Source: an uncultured Collinsella sp. (GTDB lineage Bacteria > Actinomycetota > Coriobacteriia > Coriobacteriales > Coriobacteriaceae). Taken from it: a stretch of DNA of 64,000 nucleotides. The stretch is taken from positions 47,000 through 110,999 of the forward strand of contig CALJMO010000054.1 in NCBI GenBank assembly GCA_937982065.1, read 5' to 3'. The position numbers were made by a program, and so were the translations under genes. The notes beneath the pieces are model-generated. The model was not told where the DNA came from. It did no database searches and saw nothing but the letters and a program-made list of their open reading frames with translations. This document shows, in pieces, positions 1 through 7,488 of the stretch (position 1 is the first letter of the stretch; each line of letters opens with the position of its first letter).

Positions 1-147
1 TCCCAGCAGTGCGGCCGCGACCAACGCACTGACCACGATAGAGGCAGCCCCACAAGACCCCTGCATGCCCGCAACGAGCGCGGCCGTAGGACCAAGGCAG
101 CCAAGCACCAATGCGACGGCGGCAATGGCAATATCTCGAGCGTTCAC
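1..147 (-). CDS. N-terminal fragment of a hydrophobic membrane protein, cut by the window edge
   Basis: The frame opens with GTG at 147-145, preceded by a GGAGGAAG ribosome binding site about 7 nt away, and stays open to base 1, giving 49 residues. The peptide begins MNARDIAIAAVALVLGCLG and is almost entirely Ala, Leu, Val and Gly, with room for two membrane segments and one Cys. The C-terminal part lies outside the window. The family cannot be named from this fragment. I am fairly sure it is a real gene start because of the strong binding site and hydrophobic pattern, but the function is unknown. Confidence 0.55.
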   Translation of the reverse strand, partial: MNARDIAIAAVALVLGCLGPTAALVAGMQGSCGAASIVVSALVAAALLG

Positions 148-262
148 AAGACCACTTCCTCCACGAGAAAGACCTTATTTCTCATGAACTAGTGTGCCCC
201 GCGCCCATATGCGCGACGTACCGTCACGGTAAGGGCTCTGTTAGCTCAAGCGCACACATAGA

Positions 263-306
263 ACGGGCGTCCTTACGTTGCCCTAAAGCTCGGTAAAGAC
301 GCCCGT
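263..306 (-). terminator. Hairpin downstream of the secreted-protein gene
   Basis: A 9-bp perfect stem (ACGGGCGTC at 263-271 with GACGCCCGT at 298-306), extended by a TTAC/GTAA pair, follows the stop codon of the 334-1110 gene by about 30 nt. No clear U-tract follows on the minus strand, so it may be a Rho-type or mRNA-stabilising end. Confidence 0.45.
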
Positions 307-333
307 CCGCCAAATATCCGTGATGCAGAACAA

Positions 334-1110
334 TTACCAGCCAGTGTAGTAGTCGGTGGTTCCGGCTGCGCAGCCGGAGTCATAGACCTTGCACTCGCCC
401 TTGGATCCGGTAAACGTGGAGCCCTGAGCCTTATCGCCCGCGGCCACGACGTAGTAGCCATCGGAATCGCGCCAAAAGCCCTCGGAATCCTGCGTCCATT
501 CGCCCGTGCGGTGGTGATACAACACGTTGCTGCTGTAATAAGTCTCGCGGCGGCCGTTATAGTTATTGACGCCGCTCGAGCGCGTCAGGCCCGAGCCGTT
601 CGCGTAATACGCAGCAGACGCGTAAGACAAGCCGGAGCCGGCGTTGTAATACGAAGCCTGAACGGCCTCAGCGGCCTCGGCTTCGGCTGCGGCAGCCTCG
701 AGCGCCTCGCGCTTGGCATCCTCGAGCGTGGAGCGAAGCTCGTCGAGCTCGGTCGACTTGGCGTCGACCTCCCCCATCGTCAACAGGCTACCCGCGCCGT
801 CGATGCAACCCTGCAGCACAGCGCGCTCGTCATCGGTAGCATAGTCGCCATACATATTCATAATGATCTGAGCGCGCATCTCCAGGGAATCGCGCTTTGC
901 CCCCATCGAGGCGTTCCACTCCTGCATGGAGCCATAACCGTCACCGCGGTAGTCGACGGGCTGCACCAGCGTCGCCTCGGACGGCGTAGATCCGACCGTA
1001 TCAGACAGTGTTGCCGCGTGGGCATCAGTTGCGCCGGCGCCCGCCAAAAGTGCCACAGTCAGAGCGGCGGAAAGGGCGGCGGCTTTCGGTTTTCGTGAAT
1101 CGATCCTCAT
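334..1110 (-). CDS. Secreted Tyr/Gly/Ser-rich protein of unknown function
   Basis: 258 residues. I start at ATG 1110 because GGAGGT sits 10 nt upstream and the frame then begins with a clean Sec signal peptide: basic MRIDSRKPKAAA, a hydrophobic Ala/Leu/Val stretch, and an AHA-A cleavage site near residue 32. An upstream in-frame extension exists but has no binding site and overlaps the metY terminator. The mature protein has an acidic, Ala/Glu-rich helical middle (roughly residues 90-150) that may form a coiled coil. Its C-terminal ~100 residues are rich in Tyr, Ser, Gly and Asn (YYNAGSG, YYANGSG, YYSSNVLYHH), ending with two Cys around KVYDSGCAAGTTDYY. No catalytic motif is recognised. Probably an exported or surface-associated protein; the only neighbour on the same strand is metY, behind its own terminator. 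Confidence 0.8.
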   Translation of the reverse strand: MRIDSRKPKAAALSAALTVALLAGAGATDAHAATLSDTVGSTPSEATLVQPVDYRGDGYGSMQEWNASMGAKRDSLEMRAQIIMNMYGDYATDDERAVLQGCIDGAGSLLTMGEVDAKSTELDELRSTLEDAKREALEAAAAEAEAAEAVQASYYNAGSGLSYASAAYYANGSGLTRSSGVNNYNGRRETYYSSNVLYHHRTGEWTQDSEGFWRDSDGYYVVAAGDKAQGSTFTGSKGECKVYDSGCAAGTTDYYTGW

Positions 1111-1421
1111 GTAGCTGGAAACCTCCGTAGTGTGTTTTTGCTGCGTTTGAGCTGCGTGTGATTCGATCGCGCTGCATAGTACCCCGAGCAAATCGCGACC
1201 TGCGGTTTTACTCAAAAGGCGCACGTCAATTGCGTAAAACTCACATCCTCTTAACAGGAGTTTTCCACAACTCGAATGCATAAAGCGTGCCAAAAACCCT
1301 GTTTTTACACCCTCTCTATGCAAAAAAGCGCCTGTGCAACCATAGTTCACACAGGCGCCTTGAGCAGGCATTTTATGCAGTTATACCTATCGAGTCGCAA
1401 GGGGTCCTTGCACAAGTCGCC
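1111..1421. other. Gap between the secreted-protein gene and metY
   Basis: This 311-base stretch holds the metY terminator (1322-1358) and the upstream region of the secreted-protein gene. A TTGACG hexamer occurs near 1230 on the minus strand, but I could not pair it with a convincing -10 box. Nothing else is supported here. Confidence 0.5.
1322..1358 (-). terminator. Rho-independent terminator of metY
   Basis: A perfect 9-bp stem (GCGCCTGTG at 1328-1336 with CACAGGCGC at 1350-1358) is followed on the minus strand by six Us (1327-1322). It lies about 60 nt after the metY stop codon. Confidence 0.9.
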
Positions 1422-2732
1422 TTACTCGTCCAGCGCGGCGAAGGCCTGCTTCAGATCCCAAATGATATCCTCGGCGTTCTCGGTACCGATGGAAAGACGG
1501 ATCGTGGAGGGCGTGATGTTCTGCTCGGCGAGCTCCTCGGCAGAGAGCTGGGAGTGCGTGGTGGTAGCCGGGTGCACGACGAGCGACTTGACGTCGGCCA
1601 CGTTGGCGAGCAGCGAAAACACCTGCAGATGGTCGATGAACTTCCAAGCTGCCTCCTGGCCACCCTTAATCTCGAAGGTAAAAATCGAGGCACCGCCACG
1701 GGGGAAGTACTTCTGATAGAGCTCGTGATCGGGGTGCTCAGGCAGGCTCGGGTGGTTCACCTTGGCGACGTGGCTGTCACCAGCCAGGAACTCAACGACC
1801 TTCTTGGTGTTCTCGACATGACGGTCAACGCGCAGCGACAGAGTCTCGGTGCCCTGGAGCAGGACCCAGGCGTTGAACGGGCTGATGCAAGCGCCCTCGT
1901 CGCGCAGCAGGATAGCGCGGACATAGGTCGCGAAGGCGGCGGGACCGGCAGCCTCGGCAAACGAAACACCGTGGTAGGAGGGGTTGGGCTCAGCGATCTG
2001 GGCGTACTTTCCGCTCGCCTTCCAATCGAAGTTACCGCCGTCGACGATCACACCGCCCAGCGAGGTGCCGTGGCCACCGATGAACTTGGTTGCGGAGTGG
2101 ACGACGATGTTGGCACCATGCTCCAGCGGACGGAACAGATACGGGGTGCCGAAGGTGTTATCGACGACAACCGGCAGACCGCGCTTCTTGGCGATCTCGG
2201 AGATGGCGTCGATGTTGGGGATGTCGGAGTTGGGGTTGCCGAGCGTCTCGAGATAGATGACCGTAGTGTTGTCCTTGATGGCCCCCTCGACCTCTTCCAG
2301 ATTATGAGCGTCGACAAACGTGGTCTCGACGCCAAACTGGGAGAGCGTATGCTCCAGCAGGTTGTAGGAGCCACCGTAGATGGTCTTCTGGGCAACCACA
2401 TGGTCACCGGCCTGGGCAAGTGCCTGCAGGGTATAGGTGATGGCGGCGGCGCCAGAGGCGACGGCGAGGCCAGCAACGCCACCCTCGAGCGCGGCGATAC
2501 GGTCCTCGAAAACGCCCTGGGTGGAGTTGGTCAGACGGCCGTAGATGTTACCGGCGTCGGCAAGACCAAAGCGGTCAGCGGCGTGCTGGGAGTTGCGGAA
2601 CACATAGCTCGTGGTCTGGTAGATAGGCACGGCACGGGAGTCGGATGCAGGATCGGCGCTCTCCTGGCCAACGTGCAGCTGCAGGGTATCGAAACCAAAG
2701 GTGTGCTCGGGGTTGTTGATGAACTGGCTCAT
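1422..2732 (-). CDS. metY: O-acetylhomoserine sulfhydrylase (MetY)
   Basis: 436 residues, the usual length for this Cys/Met-metabolism PLP enzyme. It makes homocysteine from O-acetylhomoserine and sulfide (or cysteine from O-acetylserine) in the cytoplasm. Family marks visible: GFDTLQLHVGQ at the N-terminus, YQTTSYVF, the YGR substrate motif near residue 64, the ETLGNP loop, DNTFGTPYL, and the PLP lysine in HSATKFIGGHG (about K216). AAGGAG lies a few bases before the ATG. Expression appears controlled at two levels upstream: a LysR-type site next to a good promoter, and a 17-codon leader ORF. It is monocistronic, with its own terminator. Confidence 0.95.
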   Translation of the reverse strand: MSQFINNPEHTFGFDTLQLHVGQESADPASDSRAVPIYQTTSYVFRNSQHAADRFGLADAGNIYGRLTNSTQGVFEDRIAALEGGVAGLAVASGAAAITYTLQALAQAGDHVVAQKTIYGGSYNLLEHTLSQFGVETTFVDAHNLEEVEGAIKDNTTVIYLETLGNPNSDIPNIDAISEIAKKRGLPVVVDNTFGTPYLFRPLEHGANIVVHSATKFIGGHGTSLGGVIVDGGNFDWKASGKYAQIAEPNPSYHGVSFAEAAGPAAFATYVRAILLRDEGACISPFNAWVLLQGTETLSLRVDRHVENTKKVVEFLAGDSHVAKVNHPSLPEHPDHELYQKYFPRGGASIFTFEIKGGQEAAWKFIDHLQVFSLLANVADVKSLVVHPATTTHSQLSAEELAEQNITPSTIRLSIGTENAEDIIWDLKQAFAALDE

Positions 2733-2793
2733 GATGATCTCCTTGATCGAACAAAAGTAATAAGAGTGAGAGAAGTAAGTCGCTATCTCCTGA

Positions 2794-2847
2794 TTACGCC
2801 AACGGGCGCAAACAGGAGCCCGGCATTCGTCTTGGTAAGCAATTCAT
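2794..2847 (-). CDS. 17-codon leader peptide upstream of metY
   Basis: A short frame starts at ATG 2847 with an ideal AAAGGAGG 7 nt upstream, and reads MNCLPRRMPGSCLRPLA before TAA. It ends about 60 nt before the metY start codon, inside the metY leader. It holds two Cys and two Met codons. The uORF binding-site stretch (AGGAGGCCCG, 2860-2851) can pair with CCGGGCTCCT inside the uORF (2823-2814). The same segment can instead pair with CAGGAG just after the uORF stop (2792-2787), so the leader has two exclusive folds. Cys-rich or RR-containing leader peptides are known before sulfur genes in actinobacteria. Whether this peptide acts by attenuation is inference. Confidence 0.65.
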   Translation of the reverse strand: MNCLPRRMPGSCLRPLA

Positions 2848-2915
2848 ATGCGGGCCTCCTTTCGCATCCCGGTTCCGTGGTTGGCTTAATTACCTACCGC
2901 CTTTGTGTGTTTTGA

Positions 2916-2944
2916 ATAGTACGAGCATTGTTTCTCTCGGTCAA
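2916..2944 (-). promoter_or_regulatory. metY promoter
   Basis: A -35 TTGACC (2944-2939) and a -10 TACTAT (2921-2916) are separated by exactly 17 bp. The predicted start near 2909 gives a leader of about 175 nt carrying the uORF. Confidence 0.75.
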
Positions 2945-2963
2945 TCACTTAAAAGCGCTAACC

Positions 2964-2986
2964 TGTTATCGGTTTTGTAGATAACA
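2964..2986. promoter_or_regulatory. LysR-type operator between metY and the lysR gene
   Basis: A perfect 7-bp inverted repeat, TGTTATC-N9-GATAACA, contains the ATC-N9-GAT core (T-N11-A) typical of LysR-family sites. It lies 20 bp upstream of the metY -35 box, the classical activator position, and 20 bp before the lysR start codon, so autoregulation is also likely. Confidence 0.75.
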
Positions 2987-3005
2987 CACGAAAGGACGGG
3001 CGCCG

Positions 3006-3944
3006 ATGACCCTCCAGCAGCTTCGCTTTTTGATCGCCGTGGCAGAGTCCGGCTCAATCAACGCCGCGGCCCAGCGCCTCTATACCGCTCAGTCCAACAT
3101 CTCAAACGCCGTCAAAAGCCTGGAACAGGAGCTCCATCTGGAAATCTTTACGCGCTCCAGCCGCGGCGTCACGCTCACCAACGATGGCACCGAGCTTTTG
3201 GGCTATGCGCGCCAGGTCGTTGAGCAGGCCGACATGCTCGAGGCCCGCTACGAAGACGGCGGCATCCCGCAAGCCCGCCTTGCCATCTCGGCCCAACACT
3301 ACGCGTTTTCGGTCGAGGCCTTTGTCAACGTCGTCGAGCGCTGCCGCGACAGCAAGTTCGAGTTCATCATGCGCGAGACCACCACAGCGCAGATCATCGA
3401 CGACGTGCGCGCGTTTCGCAGTGACATCGGCATCCTCTATCTGGATGACTTTAATACCCGTGTCTTGCAGAAGGCCTTTACCGATGCCCGGGCGAGCTTT
3501 CATCCCCTCTTTGATGCAAAAGTCCACGTCTTCGTTAGCGAGCGCCACCCGCTTGCCCGCCGCCCGCAGCTGTCCCTTGCCGACCTCACACCCTATACGC
3601 GCTACAGCTTTGAGCAGGGAACCTCAAACTCCTTCTATTACGCCGAGGAACCTTTTAGCTATATCCCTTGCGACCGCAACATACGAATCTCGGACCGCGG
3701 AACACTTACTAACTTACTTATCACGTCGAACGGTTACACCCTGTCGACCGGTGTCCTCTCCAATGAAATGCAATGGGGTATGGCATCGATCCCGTTAGCA
3801 GACGCCCCGACGATGCATGTGGGCTACATCATGCACGACGATCGCAAGCCCTCTCCCCTCTTGCAGCAATACCTCGACGAACTCAACCGCATCATCCATG
3901 CCAACCAACTGTCGGAAGACGGGGTAGAAATCGTAGATTGCTAG
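3006..3944 (+). CDS. LysR-family transcriptional regulator
   Basis: 312 residues, normal for the family. The N-terminal winged helix-turn-helix is clear (MTLQQLRFLIAVAESGSINAAAQRLYTAQSNISNAVKSLEQ, residues 1-60, followed by FTRSSRGVTLT). The remaining ~220 residues form the periplasmic-binding-protein-like effector domain. AAAGGA precedes the ATG. The gene is divergent from metY and the operator at 2964-2986 lies between them, so metY (sulfur or methionine metabolism) is the probable target. The effector is not predictable from sequence, although O-acetylserine or a related sulfur metabolite is a fair guess. Confidence 0.92.
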   Translation: MTLQQLRFLIAVAESGSINAAAQRLYTAQSNISNAVKSLEQELHLEIFTRSSRGVTLTNDGTELLGYARQVVEQADMLEARYEDGGIPQARLAISAQHYAFSVEAFVNVVERCRDSKFEFIMRETTTAQIIDDVRAFRSDIGILYLDDFNTRVLQKAFTDARASFHPLFDAKVHVFVSERHPLARRPQLSLADLTPYTRYSFEQGTSNSFYYAEEPFSYIPCDRNIRISDRGTLTNLLITSNGYTLSTGVLSNEMQWGMASIPLADAPTMHVGYIMHDDRKPSPLLQQYLDELNRIIHANQLSEDGVEIVDC

Positions 3945-4007
3945 CCCCCGGCGGGCATGGCGCTACAATGGTCACTCACACGAAACGTACCCAACGAAAG
4001 GAACCAT

Positions 4008-4493
4008 GTGAAGGTCATCATCTATACCGACGGCTCGGCCCGATCAAATCCGGGACGCGGCGGCTACGGCGCCGTGCTCAAATACACCAACCCCGCCGGC
4101 AAGACCTTCACCTCTGAGCTTTCGCGCGGCTACGCCAAGACCACCAACAACCGCATGGAGCTCATGGCCGTTATCGTGGCACTCGAGGCGCTCAACCGCC
4201 CCTGCGACGTCGAAGTCCATTCCGATTCGCAGTACGTCGTTAACGCCTTCAACAAGCACTGGATCGACGGCTGGAAAAAACGCGGCTGGAAGACCGCCAA
4301 CAAGCAGCCTGTCAAGAACCGCGATCTGTGGGAGCGCCTGCTCACCGCAAAGAGCAAGCACAAGGTTGAGTTCATCTGGGTTAAGGGTCACGCCGGCCAT
4401 GAGCTCAACGAGCGCTGCGACGAGCTTGCCACCAGGGCGGCCGACGGCAGCAACCTCGATATCGACACCGGCTTTAACGAGAGCGACCTGTAA
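4008..4493 (+). CDS. rnhA: Ribonuclease HI
   Basis: 161 residues when started at GTG 4008 (AAAGGA 8 nt upstream). The open frame reaches further back, but the added residues lack similarity and a binding site. It removes RNA from RNA-DNA hybrids. Catalytic residues of the DEDD set are visible: Asp in IYTDGSARSNPG, Glu in NNRMELMAV, Asp in VHSDSQYV, and a C-terminal Asp in ERCDELATRAA. The basic handle (WIDGWKKRGWKTANKQPVKN) is present. A TACAAT -10-like box lies at 3964-3969 without a matching -35. It stands alone downstream of lysR. Confidence 0.95.
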   Translation: MKVIIYTDGSARSNPGRGGYGAVLKYTNPAGKTFTSELSRGYAKTTNNRMELMAVIVALEALNRPCDVEVHSDSQYVVNAFNKHWIDGWKKRGWKTANKQPVKNRDLWERLLTAKSKHKVEFIWVKGHAGHELNERCDELATRAADGSNLDIDTGFNESDL

Positions 4494-4568
4494 CGGCGTT
4501 TTCGCACGCTATTTCCTGCCCCTTCGCGCTACACTCATCCTGTAAACCGAACGGCACGAGGGGGATAC

Positions 4569-5675
4569 ATGCTGCGTATAGCGACCATCGGCACATCCAT
4601 GATTACCGACGACTTTATCCAGGTCGTCAACGCCAACGACCAAGCTGCGTTTGTGGGCACGCTCTCGCGCGATGCTGATCGCGGCGCCGCCTTCACCGCT
4701 AAGCACGGCGGCGAGCGTAACTTCACCGCACTCGACGGGCTCGCTTCCGCCAACGACGTCGACGCCGTCTACATCGGCAGCCCCAATGCACTCCATCACG
4801 AACAGGCGCTCGCCTGCATCGCCGGCGGTAAGCACGTTATCGTCGAAAAGCCCTTCTGCGCCACCGAGGCGCAAGCGCTTGAGGTCTTCCGCGCTGCCGA
4901 GGCAGCAGGTGTCGTGGCCCTCGAGGCCATGCGTCCCCTCCACGATCCCGCCTTCCACGCCATCGAGGACGCCTTGGGTGAAATCGCCCCCATCCGCCGC
5001 GCCTCATTGCGCTTTGGCAAGTATTCCTCGCGCTACAACGAGATTCTCGCGGGACGCGCCACCAATATCTTCGACTGCAATATGGCATCGGGTTCCCTCA
5101 TGGATATTGGCGTCTACACCGTCGAGCCCATGGTCGAGATTTTCGGCATGCCCTCCGGCCTTACGAGCATGGCTACTCTGCTCGACCCCACCACGCGACA
5201 GCTCACGCACGGCCCCATCGACGGCTGCGGTTCCATCCTCGCCAGCTACGGCGGTGGCCGAATCTCCGTCGAGCTCGCGCACTCCAAAATTACGAATGAC
5301 CTACTGCCCTCGCAGATCGAAGGCGAGCGTGGCACTATCCAGATCGACCATCTGTCCACGCCCCGCAACGTCCGCATCGACTATCGCGGCGACGTCGTAC
5401 GCGGCTCGGCGACCGAGGCGCCGCGCGAACAGGGCGATAACGGCCGCGTGCTCGACCTGCCCAAATCGAGCAACACTATGGAATACGAGCTCACGGACTT
5501 CATCACCGCCATCGGCGGCATCGATAACGTCAAGGAAGAGATTTGGGAGACCCCGGCGGGACGCCACGAGCTTGGCCACTACCGCGATGTCACGCTCGTC
5601 TCACTACGCATCATGGATGCCGTGCGTCAGCAGGCCGGCATAACCTTCCCGGCCGACGCAGGCAAGCAGGCATAG
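4569..5675 (+). CDS. Gfo/Idh/MocA-family oxidoreductase
   Basis: 368 residues with an N-terminal Rossmann domain (MLRIATIGTSMITDDFIQ; the glycine-rich loop is atypical) and the family's EKPFCAT lysine motif near residue 95. A C-terminal substrate domain has FDCNMASGSLMDIGVYTVEPM. It is expected to be a NAD(P)-dependent dehydrogenase acting on a sugar, inositol or similar polyol; the substrate cannot be told. The ATG follows GAGGGGG. The next gene starts 2 nt after its stop, so the two are co-transcribed. Confidence 0.85.
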   Translation: MLRIATIGTSMITDDFIQVVNANDQAAFVGTLSRDADRGAAFTAKHGGERNFTALDGLASANDVDAVYIGSPNALHHEQALACIAGGKHVIVEKPFCATEAQALEVFRAAEAAGVVALEAMRPLHDPAFHAIEDALGEIAPIRRASLRFGKYSSRYNEILAGRATNIFDCNMASGSLMDIGVYTVEPMVEIFGMPSGLTSMATLLDPTTRQLTHGPIDGCGSILASYGGGRISVELAHSKITNDLLPSQIEGERGTIQIDHLSTPRNVRIDYRGDVVRGSATEAPREQGDNGRVLDLPKSSNTMEYELTDFITAIGGIDNVKEEIWETPAGRHELGHYRDVTLVSLRIMDAVRQQAGITFPADAGKQA

Positions 5676-5677
5676 CG

Positions 5678-6088
5678 ATGGGCCTCTTCGATACGTTCTT
5701 CTCCAGCGTCACCGGCGGCAGTCGAGAGCCTCAAAAACCATCAAACGTCGAGCTCGAGCTGCGCCGCAGGCTTACCGTGCTCGCAAGCGACGAGGCCACT
5801 CAAGACACTCCCCTGCGCTATTTCCTGCGCTGGGCGGGGCAAGTCCAAGGCGTTGGTTTTCGCTTTACCAACACCAACCTCGCGCAGGCACGCGCACTCA
5901 CCGGCTGGGTGCGTAACATGGAAGACGGCTCAGTCGAGATGGAGATACAGGGAGCTCCGGCAAATATCCTATCTCATCTCGAGGCACTTCATGCCTCCTA
6001 CGAGCGCATGGGAACGCGTTTTCGCCTCGTAGATGCCCAGGCCCGAGCCCCACTTGCCAATGAAGACGGTTTCACTCCTCATTATTAG
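5678..6088 (+). CDS. Acylphosphatase-domain protein
   Basis: 136 residues. The first ~45 residues are a non-conserved, charged extension. The rest is an acylphosphatase fold: YFLRWAGQVQGVGFRFTN with the catalytic Arg of GVGFR, then LTGWVRNMEDGSVEMEIQG with the catalytic Asn of RNMEDG. Family members hydrolyse acyl phosphates such as carbamoyl or 1,3-bisphosphoglyceric phosphate. The start at 5678 lies 2 nt after the oxidoreductase stop, with only a weak site, which suggests translational coupling. The length is above the usual ~90 residues because of the extension. Confidence 0.85.
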   Translation: MGLFDTFFSSVTGGSREPQKPSNVELELRRRLTVLASDEATQDTPLRYFLRWAGQVQGVGFRFTNTNLAQARALTGWVRNMEDGSVEMEIQGAPANILSHLEALHASYERMGTRFRLVDAQARAPLANEDGFTPHY

Positions 6089-6149
6089 TATTGTGTGCTA
6101 AATACGGTATCATTTACCTACGACCGTTAATAGAAAAGAGGCGAGGCGC

Positions 6150-6530
6150 ATGGCGGTGCAAAGAAGGAATACCAAGCAGCGAAAGCTGGTTCTTGACGCC
6201 GTGCGCCAAAGCTATAACCATCCCACCGCCGACGAAATCTACAACGTCGTGCGCGCGCAGGATGACAAAATCAGCCGCGGTACGGTCTACCGCAATCTCA
6301 ATCTCTTGGCCGACGCCGGCGAAATCCTCTCCATCAAGACGCCGGGCGGCAGCCGCTTCGATCGCACCGTCGAGCCGCATGCGCATATCATCTGCACCTC
6401 GTGCAGCCGCGTCATCGACGTACCACTCCCCTTCGATGCGCAGCTCGACGCCAAAGCGTCCGAGCAAATCGGCTGGCACGTCACGTCGCACTACACCATC
6501 TTCGAGGGTCTCTGCCCCGATTGCCGGTAG
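6150..6530 (+). CDS. Fur-family metal or peroxide repressor, PerR-like
   Basis: 126 residues. N-terminal winged helix: RKLVLDAVRQSYNHPTADEIYNVVR and the recognition region SRGTVYRNLNLLADAG. The C-terminal dimerisation and metal domain has the regulatory-site pattern RFD...PHAHIICTSC (Asp plus HxH, as in PerR) and two CxxC pairs (CTSC and CPDC) for structural zinc. AGAGG precedes the ATG. A weak inverted repeat TTAG-N9-CTAA (6085-6101) overlaps the preceding stop codon and could be an autoregulatory site. The Asp in RFD favours a peroxide-sensing PerR over an iron Fur, but this is inference. Confidence 0.88.
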   Translation: MAVQRRNTKQRKLVLDAVRQSYNHPTADEIYNVVRAQDDKISRGTVYRNLNLLADAGEILSIKTPGGSRFDRTVEPHAHIICTSCSRVIDVPLPFDAQLDAKASEQIGWHVTSHYTIFEGLCPDCR

Positions 6531-6607
6531 ACGTTTGGAACATGCCTTAAAATCCACCTTTCCGCGCTTTGCAGCAAAAAATAGATTTCTAGACATGCCC
6601 CAAATGT

Positions 6608-7405
6608 TTACTCAGCAAGTAGACGGTGCAGTTCTTCTTCGACCGTGCGCACGTAACGGACGCGGTCGTTGACGCCACGCATGGTGGGGTTGCAGCTCTC
6701 CATCAGATAGGGATGGCCCACGACGTTGAGCATGTCGCGATCGTTCTCATTGTCGCCAAATGCCATCATCTCATCGGGCGAAATCCCCAGGACACGACCG
6801 TAATCGGCAAGCGCGGAGCCCTTGCCCGAACCGAAACCGATAAGGTCCGTCCATGCGGTTCCTGACGTCATCACATTGACACGGTCGCCAAAGAGGCGCT
6901 CGAAATACTCCCGGGCCGCCGGATATTCCACCTCGGGCGTCTGGAAGCCAATCTTAATGACATCCTCGTCGATGTCCTCGGGACGGTCGACCACCGCCAC
7001 ATCGCAGTGGACCACATAGCGCAAATGGTCGACGAACGCATCGTTGCCGCTCATGGTGTAGATGTGCCCCTCACACGAAAGGGTCATGTCGGTATGGGGA
7101 TACGCAACCACGGTATTCGCGATAACCATAGCAAGGCTACGCTCCATGGAGCGCTTGACGACGGCACGCCCCTCGCTCATCACCAGGGTTCCGTTTTCGC
7201 ATACATAGGCGAGCTCATCGGCCACCGGGGCAAACAGGTAGCGCAAGCTCGCATATTGACGGCCACTCGCCGGCATAAACACGATACCACGACGATGCAG
7301 CTCATCGATAAGCTCAAAGGCCTCGGAACGCAGCTCGCGCTCCCCCGGATGCAGCAACGTGCCGTCCAAATCGCATGCAATCAGTTTGATTCCCTCAAGA
7401 CCCAT
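6608..7405 (-). CDS. HAD-superfamily Cof-type sugar-phosphate phosphatase
   Basis: 265 residues starting at ATG 7405 (GGGGGAAG 3-8 nt upstream; an in-frame upstream extension lacks a site). HAD motifs: I is DLDGTLL with both catalytic Asp; II is MPASGRQYAS; III is the K in GSGKGSAL; IV is GDNENDRDML. The cap is the Cof type, so cytosolic phosphorylated sugars or cofactors are the expected substrates. It stands between convergent fur and the UreE-like gene. Confidence 0.9.
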   Translation of the reverse strand: MGLEGIKLIACDLDGTLLHPGERELRSEAFELIDELHRRGIVFMPASGRQYASLRYLFAPVADELAYVCENGTLVMSEGRAVVKRSMERSLAMVIANTVVAYPHTDMTLSCEGHIYTMSGNDAFVDHLRYVVHCDVAVVDRPEDIDEDVIKIGFQTPEVEYPAAREYFERLFGDRVNVMTSGTAWTDLIGFGSGKGSALADYGRVLGISPDEMMAFGDNENDRDMLNVVGHPYLMESCNPTMRGVNDRVRYVRTVEEELHRLLAE

Positions 7406-7488
7406 ATGCTTCCCCCAAAGCCTCATATCAACAGCAAGACGGACCTTGATCGGTCGCCCCTCAAAGCCCGTCTTGCGCATACGCGCGC

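Noticed and set aside
3938..3969. TTGCTA...TACAAT promoter before rnhA
   Set aside because: The spacer is 20 bp, too long for a normal sigma-70 promoter; only the -10 looks real.
6085..6101. TTAG-N9-CTAA as a PerR/Fur box
   Set aside because: Arms of only four bases and part of the preceding stop codon; not close to the known PerR or Fur consensus.
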